A DNA stretch of 10,150 nucleotides from Gammaproteobacteria bacterium (lineage in GTDB: Bacteria; Pseudomonadota; Gammaproteobacteria; Pseudomonadales; Halieaceae), in assembly GCA_018222695.1 (NCBI GenBank), contig JAAEZV010000046.1, positions 1 to 10,150 on the forward strand, in the 5' to 3' direction. A program made the position numbers and the translations under genes. Below, piece by piece: positions 1 through 7,051 of this stretch. Numbering within the stretch: position 1 is the stretch's first letter; every line of letters starts with the position of its first letter. Under the pieces are notes generated by a model, which saw only the letters and a list, made by a program, of their open reading frames with translations, ran no database searches and was not told where the DNA came from.

Positions 1-1145
1 TCAATCACTGCGAGCCGGACGGACTGCCCATCGCTTGAGGCCACCGCGGTGGAGCCGTTCAGGCCATATTGCTCCAGCGCCTCGAAGTCAGTGACGTCTC
101 CCTGCGCGTTGGCAATGAGGCTCGCTTCGGTGTCCTTGTCCGGGTCAATGCGTGCCAAGCCAATGGTCAGGGTCTGACTGCCATCCGCGGAGGTGGCCAC
201 AATCGCCCGGCTCGACTGGCTCACCGTCCAGCCCGGGGGGTGCACAAAGGTGAAATTAAGTTTGTTGTGATAGAACCGGTTTGGCTCTCCCTGTGCAGCG
301 GCACTCGCTCCGTAAACCATCCCCTCGGTCTGCCGGCGGTACTCGCCGGGGATCTCGGGGTTCTCGGGCATCTCGTCAATGTCGAGCTCGTTTGCGGCCC
401 TGATCACTGTCTGCAGTCGCAGGTCGTTGCGCGGGTGACTGGCGTAGAGCCCGTGGTAGGTGCCAGATGGTTTGCCGCTTGCCTTAGCCTGCACGCGCCG
501 ATACTGCTCCTGATCCTTGAGCACACCGATTACCGAGAGCATGGAGTCCACGTCGTAACCTGTTTGATGCAGGTATTCCGCGCCGGCTGAGTCGGCCTCC
601 AATTCCATATCGCGGCCGAAACCCGAGATGATCTCGGCGCCGTACATGCTGGCCGCGTCATAGACATCGCCTGAGCCGGTCAGGATATAGGCAGACACGG
701 CGGCGACCTTGGACGTGAACGACGCAGTTTGTCGCCGCGAATGATGCCGCTCGGTGATGTGGCCAATCTCATGGGCCAGTACGCCGGCGAGCTCCGCCTC
801 GGTGTCGAGATACGCCAAGAGGCCGCGATTGACGTAAATCAGTCCGCCAGGCAGCGCGAAGGCATTGATGTCAGGTGAGTCCAGCAGCGTAAAGCTGAAT
901 TCCGGCTTGGTGATGCCCGAGTCGCGCAATAGCCGTTCACCCACCCCCCGAACATAAGCGTCGAGCTCCGGATCATCGTAGATCCCAATGTTATCGATGA
1001 GCTTTTGGTGTTCTTCCGCGATGTCATCGGGCAGTTCTACGGATTTACCGCCGATGGTGACGGTGGAGGCGGCACTGACACTGCCCGCCCACAGAAGCAC
1101 TGTGAGCGTTAGTACAGAAAGTCGCTGCGCGAAGAGAGCGTTCAT
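1..1145 (-). CDS. Exported M48-family zinc metalloprotease (C-terminus cut by window edge)
   Basis: The reading frame opens at ATG 1145 and stays open to the left edge, giving 381 visible residues; the stop lies outside. Residues 1-25 form a Sec signal peptide ending in VSA, so the enzyme is periplasmic. The M48 catalytic signature is complete: HEIGH at residues 125-129 (zinc ligands H125 and H129, catalytic E126) and ELEAD at 181-185, which gives the third ligand E181 and D185 of the ExxxD motif. The stretch INAFALPGG before the helix is also typical of the family. Relatives such as BepA and LoiP act in quality control of outer-membrane proteins (family knowledge). From about residue 290 a separate domain begins, with a beta-rich PsbP/DcrB-like look (NKLNF, then P-P-G-W), instead of the TPRs found in BepA. 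The start lies 3 bases after the stop of the upstream lipoprotein gene, so translation is probably coupled. The ribosome site is weak. Family call is firm; substrate unknown. Confidence 0.93.
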   Translation of the reverse strand, partial: MNALFAQRLSVLTLTVLLWAGSVSAASTVTIGGKSVELPDDIAEEHQKLIDNIGIYDDPELDAYVRGVGERLLRDSGITKPEFSFTLLDSPDINAFALPGGLIYVNRGLLAYLDTEAELAGVLAHEIGHITERHHSRRQTASFTSKVAAVSAYILTGSGDVYDAASMYGAEIISGFGRDMELEADSAGAEYLHQTGYDVDSMLSVIGVLKDQEQYRRVQAKASGKPSGTYHGLYASHPRNDLRLQTVIRAANELDIDEMPENPEIPGEYRRQTEGMVYGASAAAQGEPNRFYHNKLNFTFVHPPGWTVSQSSRAIVATSADGSQTLTIGLARIDPDKDTEASLIANAQGDVTDFEALEQYGLNGSTAVASSDGQSVRLAVI

Positions 1146-1148
1146 GAC

Positions 1149-1832
1149 TCAGTGAAAGGCCGAGAGATATTCCAGCAGCTGATCGCCCAGACTGTCACAG
1201 GCCGTGCCTTGTACTGGCGCGATGATCGGAATCGGCACGACCACGGCCGGCATGTAGTTCTGCCCGCTGGTCTGGGCGCTAACGCGGCCTACCTCGACCT
1301 TGTCGGTGAAATCCCAAATGGTGGCTTCGTATTCGGATTCGGTTCCCCAGGTGCCAAAGCCAAAGCAGCCCGCGACCCCTGGGCCGATGCCGCAACTCAT
1401 CGATCCGGTGCTCTCGGTGTTCTCGGTGTTGCCGTCGATCCAGATCATGTATTCGAGTTTCATCTCGTCAAAGCGCGCAGCGACCGGGGGCAGTTGCAGT
1501 AAGCGATCTATCGTTTGCGGTTGTAGCGGCGCGGTGCGCGGTTCGAACCAGGGATAGAACTGATTGATAAAGGCAATTTCATTGATCACTTCGATACTGG
1601 GGTCACCACTGTGGATGTGATCCCCAATGCACTCGATAAAGTCGAATTCGGTGTCGTAGTCCGGCTTGTGGCGCCTGCCGAGGATCACCACGCTGGACTC
1701 ACCAATGCCAGCCACGGGCTCGTTGTAGGTCATCTCATCGACGGTGGCGTTCACGCACCCGCCTAAAAGCACTGCCAGCAGGATCAGTCCGGCAATACGA
1801 GTTGTTTGTCGGTCAATCCGTTGCCCGCTCAT
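1149..1832 (-). CDS. Uncharacterised cysteine-bearing lipoprotein, 227 aa
   Basis: I do not recognise the family. The N-terminus is a classic lipoprotein signal: basic residues R5, R8 and R12, a hydrophobic core, then a lipobox LLGGC with lipidated C26. The residue after it is V, not D, so sorting to the outer membrane is expected by the +2 rule. The mature part holds four further cysteines (C68, C147, C156, C212), which could form two disulfides in the periplasm. A glycine-rich stretch lies around 148-163, and a proline/isoleucine-rich stretch (VVVPIPIIAP) at 197-206 comes just before C212. The start overlaps the preceding lipoprotein gene by four bases (ATGA), and a GGAGAG ribosome site lies about 5 bases upstream, so both position and start are well supported. 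It sits between another lipoprotein and the M48 protease and probably works with them at the outer membrane (inference). Confidence 0.85.
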   Translation of the reverse strand: MSGQRIDRQTTRIAGLILLAVLLGGCVNATVDEMTYNEPVAGIGESSVVILGRRHKPDYDTEFDFIECIGDHIHSGDPSIEVINEIAFINQFYPWFEPRTAPLQPQTIDRLLQLPPVAARFDEMKLEYMIWIDGNTENTESTGSMSCGIGPGVAGCFGFGTWGTESEYEATIWDFTDKVEVGRVSAQTSGQNYMPAVVVPIPIIAPVQGTACDSLGDQLLEYLSAFH

Positions 1833-2647
1833 AGCGTCTCTCCGCTGTCCGGTTCACCCCCGGTGGGTGATGCCTCGGCTGAATCGACGACAGGTTGGGG
1901 ATCGCCCGCCTGATCGCTCGATGAGCGCGCGGCATCCTGTTCGCGTCTCGCGATACCGTCTAGCCATACAGCGACGTCGGGTGTGGCGCCGAATGAGGTG
2001 ACGAAGTGTGCGCCCGCGTCACGTAGCGCGACCACTGCGGCAAGGTTGACGGCTTCCTCATCGGTTTGCAGGAAGGCAGTAGGTGTCTTGCCGTAGGCCG
2101 TGATGGGCCAGGCGGCAAGACGCTCATCGGGGTTGAAGCTGAGCGCACCATCCTCTTGCTGATGGATGGCGGCAATGTCCACCAAACGGAATTCATAGCG
2201 CATCCAGATCTCATAGATCTTGACGTTGGTGTGGGTCGGGATCGTGTACTGCAAGTCGCCGATGGCGGGTATCAGCACACCGTCGATTTCTGGCGCTCGG
2301 CGCTGAACGGTTTCCCAGTCACGGATGTGCACCACCTCATCGAACATGCCATCGAACAGGATGTCCCAAAACTCAACCTGCGCCTCGCCTGTTTTCACCA
2401 GCCAGTCAGATTCGGCGCGCCCCTTGGCCTCATCGAAAAATTCGTGCTCGGCAAAGGCGGAGGGATAGATCACGCCCAGCGTAATCGGCAGTGGATCAAG
2501 CAGCGGCTTGGGGAAATTGCCCTCAACGACCACCTGCTTGGTGGAACACCCTGCAGCGAGCAGCGTGAAGCACAGCATCAGAAGCCATCGTCCGAATCCG
2601 GACGGATTAAGGTCGAAAATCGTTGAGACCAACGAAGCTACCCCCAT
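1829..2647 (-). CDS. Uncharacterised lipoprotein with acidic C-terminal tail, 272 aa
   Basis: Family not recognised. A hydrophobic segment at residues 21-33 leads into the lipobox LLAAGC with lipidated C34; the next residue is S, which favours the outer membrane. Residues 50-230 look like a compact mixed alpha/beta domain, with strands such as PITLGVIYP (54-62) and IDGVLIPAIGD (121-131). Residues 235-272 are an acidic, Pro/Ser-rich and probably disordered tail. The general layout recalls periplasmic accessory lipoproteins such as the CsgG or PqiC type, but no diagnostic motif supports a name. The start is uncertain. ATG 2647 overlaps the upstream VWA gene by 41 bases and has AAGGA directly against it, which is too close for a normal ribosome site. 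TTG 2632 (codon 6) would give a more usual signal length and spacing. The next ATG (codon 24) would remove the basic residue R20 from the signal. The gene ends in an ATGA overlap with the next lipoprotein. Confidence 0.85.
   Translation of the reverse strand: MGVASLVSTIFDLNPSGFGRWLLMLCFTLLAAGCSTKQVVVEGNFPKPLLDPLPITLGVIYPSAFAEHEFFDEAKGRAESDWLVKTGEAQVEFWDILFDGMFDEVVHIRDWETVQRRAPEIDGVLIPAIGDLQYTIPTHTNVKIYEIWMRYEFRLVDIAAIHQQEDGALSFNPDERLAAWPITAYGKTPTAFLQTDEEAVNLAAVVALRDAGAHFVTSFGATPDVAVWLDGIARREQDAARSSSDQAGDPQPVVDSAEASPTGGEPDSGETL
1838..1843 (-). promoter_or_regulatory. Ribosome binding site of the 227-aa lipoprotein
   Basis: On the minus strand this reads GGAGAG, five bases before ATG 1832. It lies within the 3' end of the previous lipoprotein gene and, with the ATGA overlap, supports coupled translation of the two lipoproteins. 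Confidence 0.6.
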
Positions 2648-3605
2648 TCCTTAGGGTCAGTTCTCGCATCAGTGTAGCAAACCGTACCCCCGTCGCCTGC
2701 AGCTCGGGAGGCCTGATGAACTGTACGGGAAAGCCCACCGCGTGGATGCGCACGCGGCGCTCGCCACCCGCGGCCTCTGCGTTCAAACGGTCCACGGTTT
2801 GCACCACTTCCTGAATCGAGGCGCCGGTGAATTCATCGCCGAATACATAAATCGAAATTTTCTTGCCGGGGTCGTAGAAGGTGCGCACTGCATTGGTGAT
2901 GCCCTCTACCGGTGATGAATTGGAGAACACATTCCAATTGCGCAGGTTCTGCAGGATCAGGCTGCGGCGGGCCGGGGTATCGGGTATCCATTCGCCACGG
3001 TAGCGACTGAACAGATAATTGCCCATGTCATTGAGCACCTGGATGCCTTTGACTTCAGGATAGATATTCAGTGTCGCTTCCATTTCCTGAAGCATGCGTT
3101 CCCACGCATAGGAGAACATTGAGCCCGAGGTGTCGATAATGAAGATGATGTATTCGCTGTCGACCGGTATACCGCCAATCAGCTGATTCTTCTTCTCGGC
3201 GTTGCGCCCCAGTAGCCGGAGTTCTTCTTCCGAGAGCTGTTGTCTGGCGATAGCCAGTTGTTCACGGATGATGGCGTTGGCATTTTGCGACGTGCTGAGC
3301 GCGTCGTACTCGGAGCGCGTGCGTGCCAAGGTGCCCTGCAGAATTGCAATCTTCTCCTCGTATTCCGAGATTTGTTCGCGCTTCACATTGAGGTCGCGGT
3401 TGAGAATGGTGGTCTCGCCACGGATCTCAAACAGCTGCTCGGTCAACTCGGAGACCGCCGATTCAGCATCGACCATGGCTTGCTCAATCACCTGTGGTTG
3501 CACGGTCTTGGTAATCATCAGCAATAGGATCACGGCACCAAAGCCACAGCAGATCACGTCCAGAAAGGACAGTGAAAATTCAGCAGGGGCGCGTCGTGCT
3601 GGCAT
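2607..3605 (-). CDS. VWA-domain protein with ExbD-like membrane anchor, 332 aa
   Basis: The protein has three parts. Residues 1-35 hold a short basic tail and one transmembrane helix with SLSFLDVICCGFGAV, whose aspartate D16 sits where ExbD, TolR and MotB carry their proton-accepting aspartate. Residues about 40-145 are a charged heptad-rich region predicted to be a coiled coil. Residues 150-332 are a von Willebrand factor A domain with an intact metal-binding (MIDAS) motif DTSGS (D158, S160, S162), a candidate threonine at T237, and an aspartate in VFGDEF (D257). The topology should be N-in with the VWA domain in the periplasm. VWA domains usually bind protein partners through a metal ion (family knowledge). 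The start ATG lies 9 bases after the stop of the other VWA gene, with no strong ribosome site, so coupling is likely. It resembles its neighbour in layout but diverges in sequence, which suggests an old duplication. Confidence 0.9.
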   Translation of the reverse strand: MPARRAPAEFSLSFLDVICCGFGAVILLLMITKTVQPQVIEQAMVDAESAVSELTEQLFEIRGETTILNRDLNVKREQISEYEEKIAILQGTLARTRSEYDALSTSQNANAIIREQLAIARQQLSEEELRLLGRNAEKKNQLIGGIPVDSEYIIFIIDTSGSMFSYAWERMLQEMEATLNIYPEVKGIQVLNDMGNYLFSRYRGEWIPDTPARRSLILQNLRNWNVFSNSSPVEGITNAVRTFYDPGKKISIYVFGDEFTGASIQEVVQTVDRLNAEAAGGERRVRIHAVGFPVQFIRPPELQATGVRFATLMRELTLRNGGSFVGLNDFRP

Positions 3606-3614
3606 ATCGGAGTC

Positions 3615-4706
3615 TCAGGGCCAGTCTATTGAGGGTGACAGAAAACTGCCGTTGGAGGCGCGGGCCAGCTGCCAGTACTCTGAGGCGGCCATGGGGTCGC
3701 CCTCCATCGGAAACAGAATCGTGTTGACCGGTACGCCCGGTGGCAGGCGGCGAATGGCCTCGCGGAAATGCTTGAGGCGCTCGTTGCCACTGACCCGGCT
3801 ACCCCGGGGGGCACGTTCACCCTGAGTCGGCAAGCCATCGGTCAGTAGGAAAATGTTGTCGGGCGGGCTGGGGAGGGCGGCCAGCGCGCCAAAGGCATTG
3901 TGCAGGCTGGTACCGCCAGCCGGCACTTGCTCACGAAGCGCCAGACTGATCGCCTCCAGCTTGGGTGTATCGGCCACCTCCAGCCACTGGGCTTCGGTGC
4001 CTTCCAGCGCGGGCTTGGCGTCAGTATTGAATGTCATCACCTGAAACTGGGCAGTCACCGGCAGCTGGGCGGTCAGCCAGTCAACAGTGTCCAGCGTTCG
4101 CGTCCATTTGCCTGCTTGCTTTTGTAGCTCGGGATCCATGTTGCGTAGGCGGATCACGTTTACCAACTGATTCGCCAGCATGCTGGCCGAGGTATCCACC
4201 ATGATGGCAATGCGCCGGCCGCCCAGGTTCAGACCCGTGAGGTATTGCCGGTTTCCCTCGCCCACAAACTCTCTGGCACTCCGGCCGGCCTCAGCCTCGG
4301 AGGCCTCCTCGAGTAGGCGAATCTCTTCCTCGAGCTGATTGATCTCAGCCTGCAGTTTGGCGATGGCATCACTGTCACTCACGCCGGATTCTTCGATCGA
4401 GGCGATCAGTGCTTCGTACTCATCGAGCTCCTCGGTGATGCGCCGGGCCAGACCATCGGCTTCCACGATATCGAGATCGGCCTCATCGAGCGCATTGCGC
4501 AGGCGCACCAGCCCCGCTTCGCCTTCGCGAATATCTTCCTCGAGTAACTCGACTTCAGACAGCACTTCGGCATTCACCGTGCGGATCTCGACTTCGAGGG
4601 AGTGATCGATGATCAGGAATACGAGCACCACCGCGCCGAACCCGCAGGACATGATGTCGAGAAAGCTGAGGTTAAACGTGGAGGACTGTCGCTTGCGTCT
4701 GGCCAC
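3615..4706 (-). CDS. VWA-domain protein with ExbD-like membrane anchor, 363 aa
   Basis: This is the second member of the pair. The start is GTG 4706, with a GGAT ribosome-like site 9 bases upstream and only 3 bases after the previous stop. A basic tail (ARRKRQ) precedes a single transmembrane helix, FNLSFLDIMSCGFGAVV. This can be aligned with the ExbD segment INVTPFIDVM, placing D17 on the essential ExbD aspartate. Residues about 40-140 are strongly acidic, leucine-spaced coiled coil. The VWA domain covers about 160-363, with MIDAS motif DTSAS (D171, S173, S175), the threonine in AGGTSLHNA (T266) and the aspartate in LLTDG (D290), so metal binding looks intact. None of the ExbD/TolR periplasmic domain is present; coiled coil and VWA take its place. 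With the ExbB-like channel two genes upstream it probably forms the energised complex (inference). Confidence 0.92.
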   Translation of the reverse strand: MARRKRQSSTFNLSFLDIMSCGFGAVVLVFLIIDHSLEVEIRTVNAEVLSEVELLEEDIREGEAGLVRLRNALDEADLDIVEADGLARRITEELDEYEALIASIEESGVSDSDAIAKLQAEINQLEEEIRLLEEASEAEAGRSAREFVGEGNRQYLTGLNLGGRRIAIMVDTSASMLANQLVNVIRLRNMDPELQKQAGKWTRTLDTVDWLTAQLPVTAQFQVMTFNTDAKPALEGTEAQWLEVADTPKLEAISLALREQVPAGGTSLHNAFGALAALPSPPDNIFLLTDGLPTQGERAPRGSRVSGNERLKHFREAIRRLPPGVPVNTILFPMEGDPMAASEYWQLARASNGSFLSPSIDWP

Positions 4707-4709
4707 GAA

Positions 4710-5966
4710 TCACGGATCCACAGTGATGAAGCGCACCTCGACCCCGCCGGTACACAGTCTATCGGCGGCATTGACCGCGACCCGCCCTGCAACAGACTGA
4801 TCGTTCAGTTCAGCAGGGGTGCCAGACGCAATGTCGATGACCCCGGACTCCGCCGCGCTCACGCCGTCGGTGATGTGCTTGCCCGGGCTGAGCGGCACCG
4901 CATGCCCGTCCACAAGAGAGTGGGTTGCGGAGCCCGGCGTTTGGCTGGGCTCCGGCGATTCCTGCTCTGTGTCGGTCTGCGCCGATGCAGCGGCGGAATG
5001 TTTTGGTTCGGCCGGGGCATGCCCGGATGAGGTCGTGCTGCCGCAGGGTGCCTCACGCTGGAAGTGCAGTTCCCCCGTCGATGGTGCGATGGTGCCTGCG
5101 ATCAGAGGAATGACCTCTGGGCCGGTCGTAGTGGCCTGCACGGGCAGGTCCAGTCCCGGTAGGGCAGACAGCATGGCGTCTAGCGCAATGTGTGCGGTGC
5201 CCGCGGGCAACAGCGGTGCGAGTGCCTGAGTGAATGCCGCACCCACAGGGCGCAGGGCATCCGCAGCGATGCGCGCGGTATGGCCCTCCACTGAGCAACT
5301 GACTTCGCTTTGGGTGCCCAGCGCTCGGAGCAGGTCGGGGAGTTGTAAATAAAGCGCCTGTTCGGCCTCGGCGCGTCGTTGCGGGTCGAAGCGTGTCTGG
5401 GTCACAAACTGCTCGCCAATCCGCTCCGCAATGTCATCCATCAGGCCGAGCAAACCGTGACCTGGCAGAAGCTGGGTATCGCCCGCCCGCGCGACGCCAT
5501 TCTCAACGGTAACTAGCGTAATACTGGCCTGATGCAACTGCAGTTCGACATGGGCGCAGGATTGCCCTGCGGCGGCCCCCACTAGCGCGCTGCGGTGCAC
5601 CACAGCGCTGGCGGTAACGGGCAGGGTCTGCAGGATGCCAAGCAACAGCGATAACTGCCCGGACTCCATCGCCCCGGGAATCGCCAGCGTGATATCGCCG
5701 CTCATGCCATTAAGCAGCGCTTCAAGATGGGCGTGTACGAGGTCGGCGGTGTGTCGCGCGGGCCCCAGCGCCGGGCTCAGCGGCTGCGTCGAAAGCCGAT
5801 GCCAATAGCGGTTACTGATTTCCCTTGGGGCGCGGCGGGCTTGTGCCCAGGCTGGCTCGCCAAACTGATAGCGGTCACCGCTCAGCCACACAACGCCGGG
5901 TGACCAGAGCGCGTCGCCGTCGTTCCACAGGCGCAGTGACGCGTCGTTGCAATCGAGGAGTCGCAT
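4710..5966 (-). CDS. Degenerate actin/Hsp70-like (ASKHA) protein with extra C-terminal domain, 418 aa
   Basis: There is no signal peptide or membrane helix, so the protein is probably cytoplasmic. Residues 1-300 follow the order of an Hsp70/actin-type fold: an opening strand with FGEPAWAQAR (35-44), a strand-turn-helix LAIPGAMESGQ (94-104) in the place of the Hsp70 VPAYF-DAQR segment, a VVHRSALVGAA segment (122-132) in the place of NEPTAAALAY, then a strand (138-155) and a D-x-x-A-E-R helix. The phosphate loop DLGGGT is not present; its place reads HVELQLHQAS, so nucleotide binding is doubtful. A Pro/Ser/Glu-rich linker (about 305-350) leads to a small domain (351-418) whose end, with AELNDQSVAGR-VNAADRL--GGVEVRFI, looks like the second half of an FHA domain. 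That last reading is tentative. The ATG overlaps the stop of the channel gene by one base (TGATG), so the two proteins are likely made in linked amounts. Confidence 0.72.
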   Translation of the reverse strand: MRLLDCNDASLRLWNDGDALWSPGVVWLSGDRYQFGEPAWAQARRAPREISNRYWHRLSTQPLSPALGPARHTADLVHAHLEALLNGMSGDITLAIPGAMESGQLSLLLGILQTLPVTASAVVHRSALVGAAAGQSCAHVELQLHQASITLVTVENGVARAGDTQLLPGHGLLGLMDDIAERIGEQFVTQTRFDPQRRAEAEQALYLQLPDLLRALGTQSEVSCSVEGHTARIAADALRPVGAAFTQALAPLLPAGTAHIALDAMLSALPGLDLPVQATTTGPEVIPLIAGTIAPSTGELHFQREAPCGSTTSSGHAPAEPKHSAAASAQTDTEQESPEPSQTPGSATHSLVDGHAVPLSPGKHITDGVSAAESGVIDIASGTPAELNDQSVAGRVAVNAADRLCTGGVEVRFITVDP

Positions 5967-6769
5967 CAGCCGCGCGGTACCGACAGGTGTCGCAGCAGAT
6001 GGCGGTCGATGTAGCGCTGGGTGTTGAGCACCAGTCGCTCCTGGGACAGCTGCAGTTGGTGCAGCGCAAACATGATGATGATCGACAAGACGAGGGCCAC
6101 GAAGGTGCTGTTAAAGGCCACCCCGAGGCTCACGGTCACGCCCGAGATATCGCCCTCAACGGCCTTGTAGGCCTGACCCAGCGCGTCGCCGATACCGCGC
6201 ACCGTGCCGATAAACCCGATCGACGGAATCGCCCAGGAGATGTAGCGGACCATGGAGAGCTCCGAGTCGAGCCGGTCGGCTTCGATATCGCACTGCTCGC
6301 GCACCGCATCCGATACCGCGGGAATACTGCCGGTGGTGGTGAAGCGGCTCAGCGCATTCCCCAGTGCCCGGGGTAGTAGGTAGTCCTGTTCTTCAGAGGG
6401 CAGCGCCTCGAGCGATCGTGACTGCTCGCGCGCGTCCCGGGGCAGAATGCTGGTGCCTTCAGGGATGGCAATCAGCTCCCGATTGAGCATGTGTGCCTCG
6501 GAGCGCGTGCGGGAGGCTTTGAGGCCCATGATCGCCAGCGCCCAGAGCATCAGAATAAAGCAGGCCTCCTGCTCGTAGTCCTTGATCACGATCGCGAGCG
6601 AACGATTACCAGCAGGGGCTTCGCCCGCCGCTTGTTGGGCTGCCTGAACCGCAAGCTGTGAGTCTGCGCTGGGGCGAATGACGCCAACATAGGCGGCGTG
6701 TACCACGATCACGGCGAACAACAGGGCAAACACCTGATAGAGGAACTCTGAGGGTAAACGCAGCTTCAT
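5966..6769 (-). CDS. MotA/TolQ/ExbB-family proton channel protein, 267 aa
   Basis: This is an inner-membrane channel subunit that converts proton flow into motion of a partner helix. Four hydrophobic segments are visible: about residues 8-30, 68-84, 174-198 and 211-236. The large cytoplasmic loop lies between the second and third, as in MotA. The signature is in the last two: IPSIGFIGTVRGIGDALG (T189 matches the ExbB GTVWG threonine) and ISGVTVSLGVAFNSTFVAL (T222 matches the second conserved ExbB threonine). Correspondences to ExbB are from memory of the family. A first helix and a periplasmic loop (31-67) come in addition to the three-helix ExbB core. The ATG has the best ribosome site in the window, AGGAG six bases upstream. 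The operon has no ordinary exbD or tolR; the two VWA proteins downstream carry ExbD-like anchors and are the obvious partners. Confidence 0.93.
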   Translation of the reverse strand: MKLRLPSEFLYQVFALLFAVIVVHAAYVGVIRPSADSQLAVQAAQQAAGEAPAGNRSLAIVIKDYEQEACFILMLWALAIMGLKASRTRSEAHMLNRELIAIPEGTSILPRDAREQSRSLEALPSEEQDYLLPRALGNALSRFTTTGSIPAVSDAVREQCDIEADRLDSELSMVRYISWAIPSIGFIGTVRGIGDALGQAYKAVEGDISGVTVSLGVAFNSTFVALVLSIIIMFALHQLQLSQERLVLNTQRYIDRHLLRHLSVPRG

Positions 6770-6775
6770 AGGGGG

Positions 6776-6780
6776 CTCCT
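6776..6780 (-). promoter_or_regulatory. Ribosome binding site of the ExbB-like gene
   Basis: On the minus strand this reads AGGAG, followed by a six-base spacer and the ATG at 6769. It is the strongest Shine-Dalgarno site in the window and fixes the start of the channel gene. The 18-base gap it sits in is the largest intergenic space seen. This may mean the channel is translated independently of the genes before it (inference). Confidence 0.75.
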
Positions 6781-6787
6781 GTCGGGC

Positions 6788-7051
6788 TCAGATATCCACG
6801 GGAAAGGACACAGAGAGATCCTCTGAGATGGATTCGGTGGGTTCATAGTCGAGCACGGTACCCGCCTCGGCAACAGCAGGCGCGACCGCCTCGTCGCCCA
6901 CGGATTCAACGTTAGTGTCGGGCTCTGCTACTACCGCTGTCTCTTCGGGCTCGACCGCCTCCTGTCCAAAGACAGGGGCAACGAGTAAAACGCTGAACAG
7001 CGCAGCCAGTACCGCAACGCTCGCAGAGCGTGCTGGCACGCTACTCCGCAT
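6788..7051 (-). CDS. Small exported acidic protein, 87 aa
   Basis: Family not recognised. From ATG 7051 the protein starts MRSSVPARS and has a signal peptide with hydrophobic core VAVLAALFSVLLVAP, with cleavage likely near VFGQ (about residue 30). The mature part is only about 57 residues. It is acidic, rich in Glu, Val and Ala, and probably unfolded on its own, and it ends in a more structured-looking tail, DYEPTESISEDLSVSFPVDI. The ATG overlaps the stop of the PEGA/FGE gene by 11 bases and has AGGA nine bases upstream. A longer GTG start at 7081 is possible (97 aa) but has a poor ribosome site and would put ten extra residues before the signal. The gene lies just ahead of the proton channel, so a periplasmic accessory or linker role is plausible but unproven. 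Confidence 0.75.
   Translation of the reverse strand: MRSSVPARSASVAVLAALFSVLLVAPVFGQEAVEPEETAVVAEPDTNVESVGDEAVAPAVAEAGTVLDYEPTESISEDLSVSFPVDI

Noticed and set aside
69..590. Plus-strand open frame of 173 codons
   Set aside because: It is antisense to the M48 protease gene, whose frame is continuous with full catalytic motifs; the translation has no domain-like features.
2066..2626. Plus-strand open frame of 186 codons
   Set aside because: It is antisense to the 272-aa lipoprotein gene, which has a clear lipobox. High GC makes such shadow frames common.
3202..3825. Plus-strand open frame of 207 codons rich in Ser and Arg
   Set aside because: It spans the junction of the two VWA genes on the opposite strand; its composition is typical of an antisense shadow.
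2607..6769. Zorya-type anti-phage defence (proton channel plus partner proteins)
   Set aside because: There is no MotB/OmpA-like peptidoglycan-binding ZorB, no SNF2 helicase or nuclease; the partners are VWA proteins and an ASKHA-like protein.
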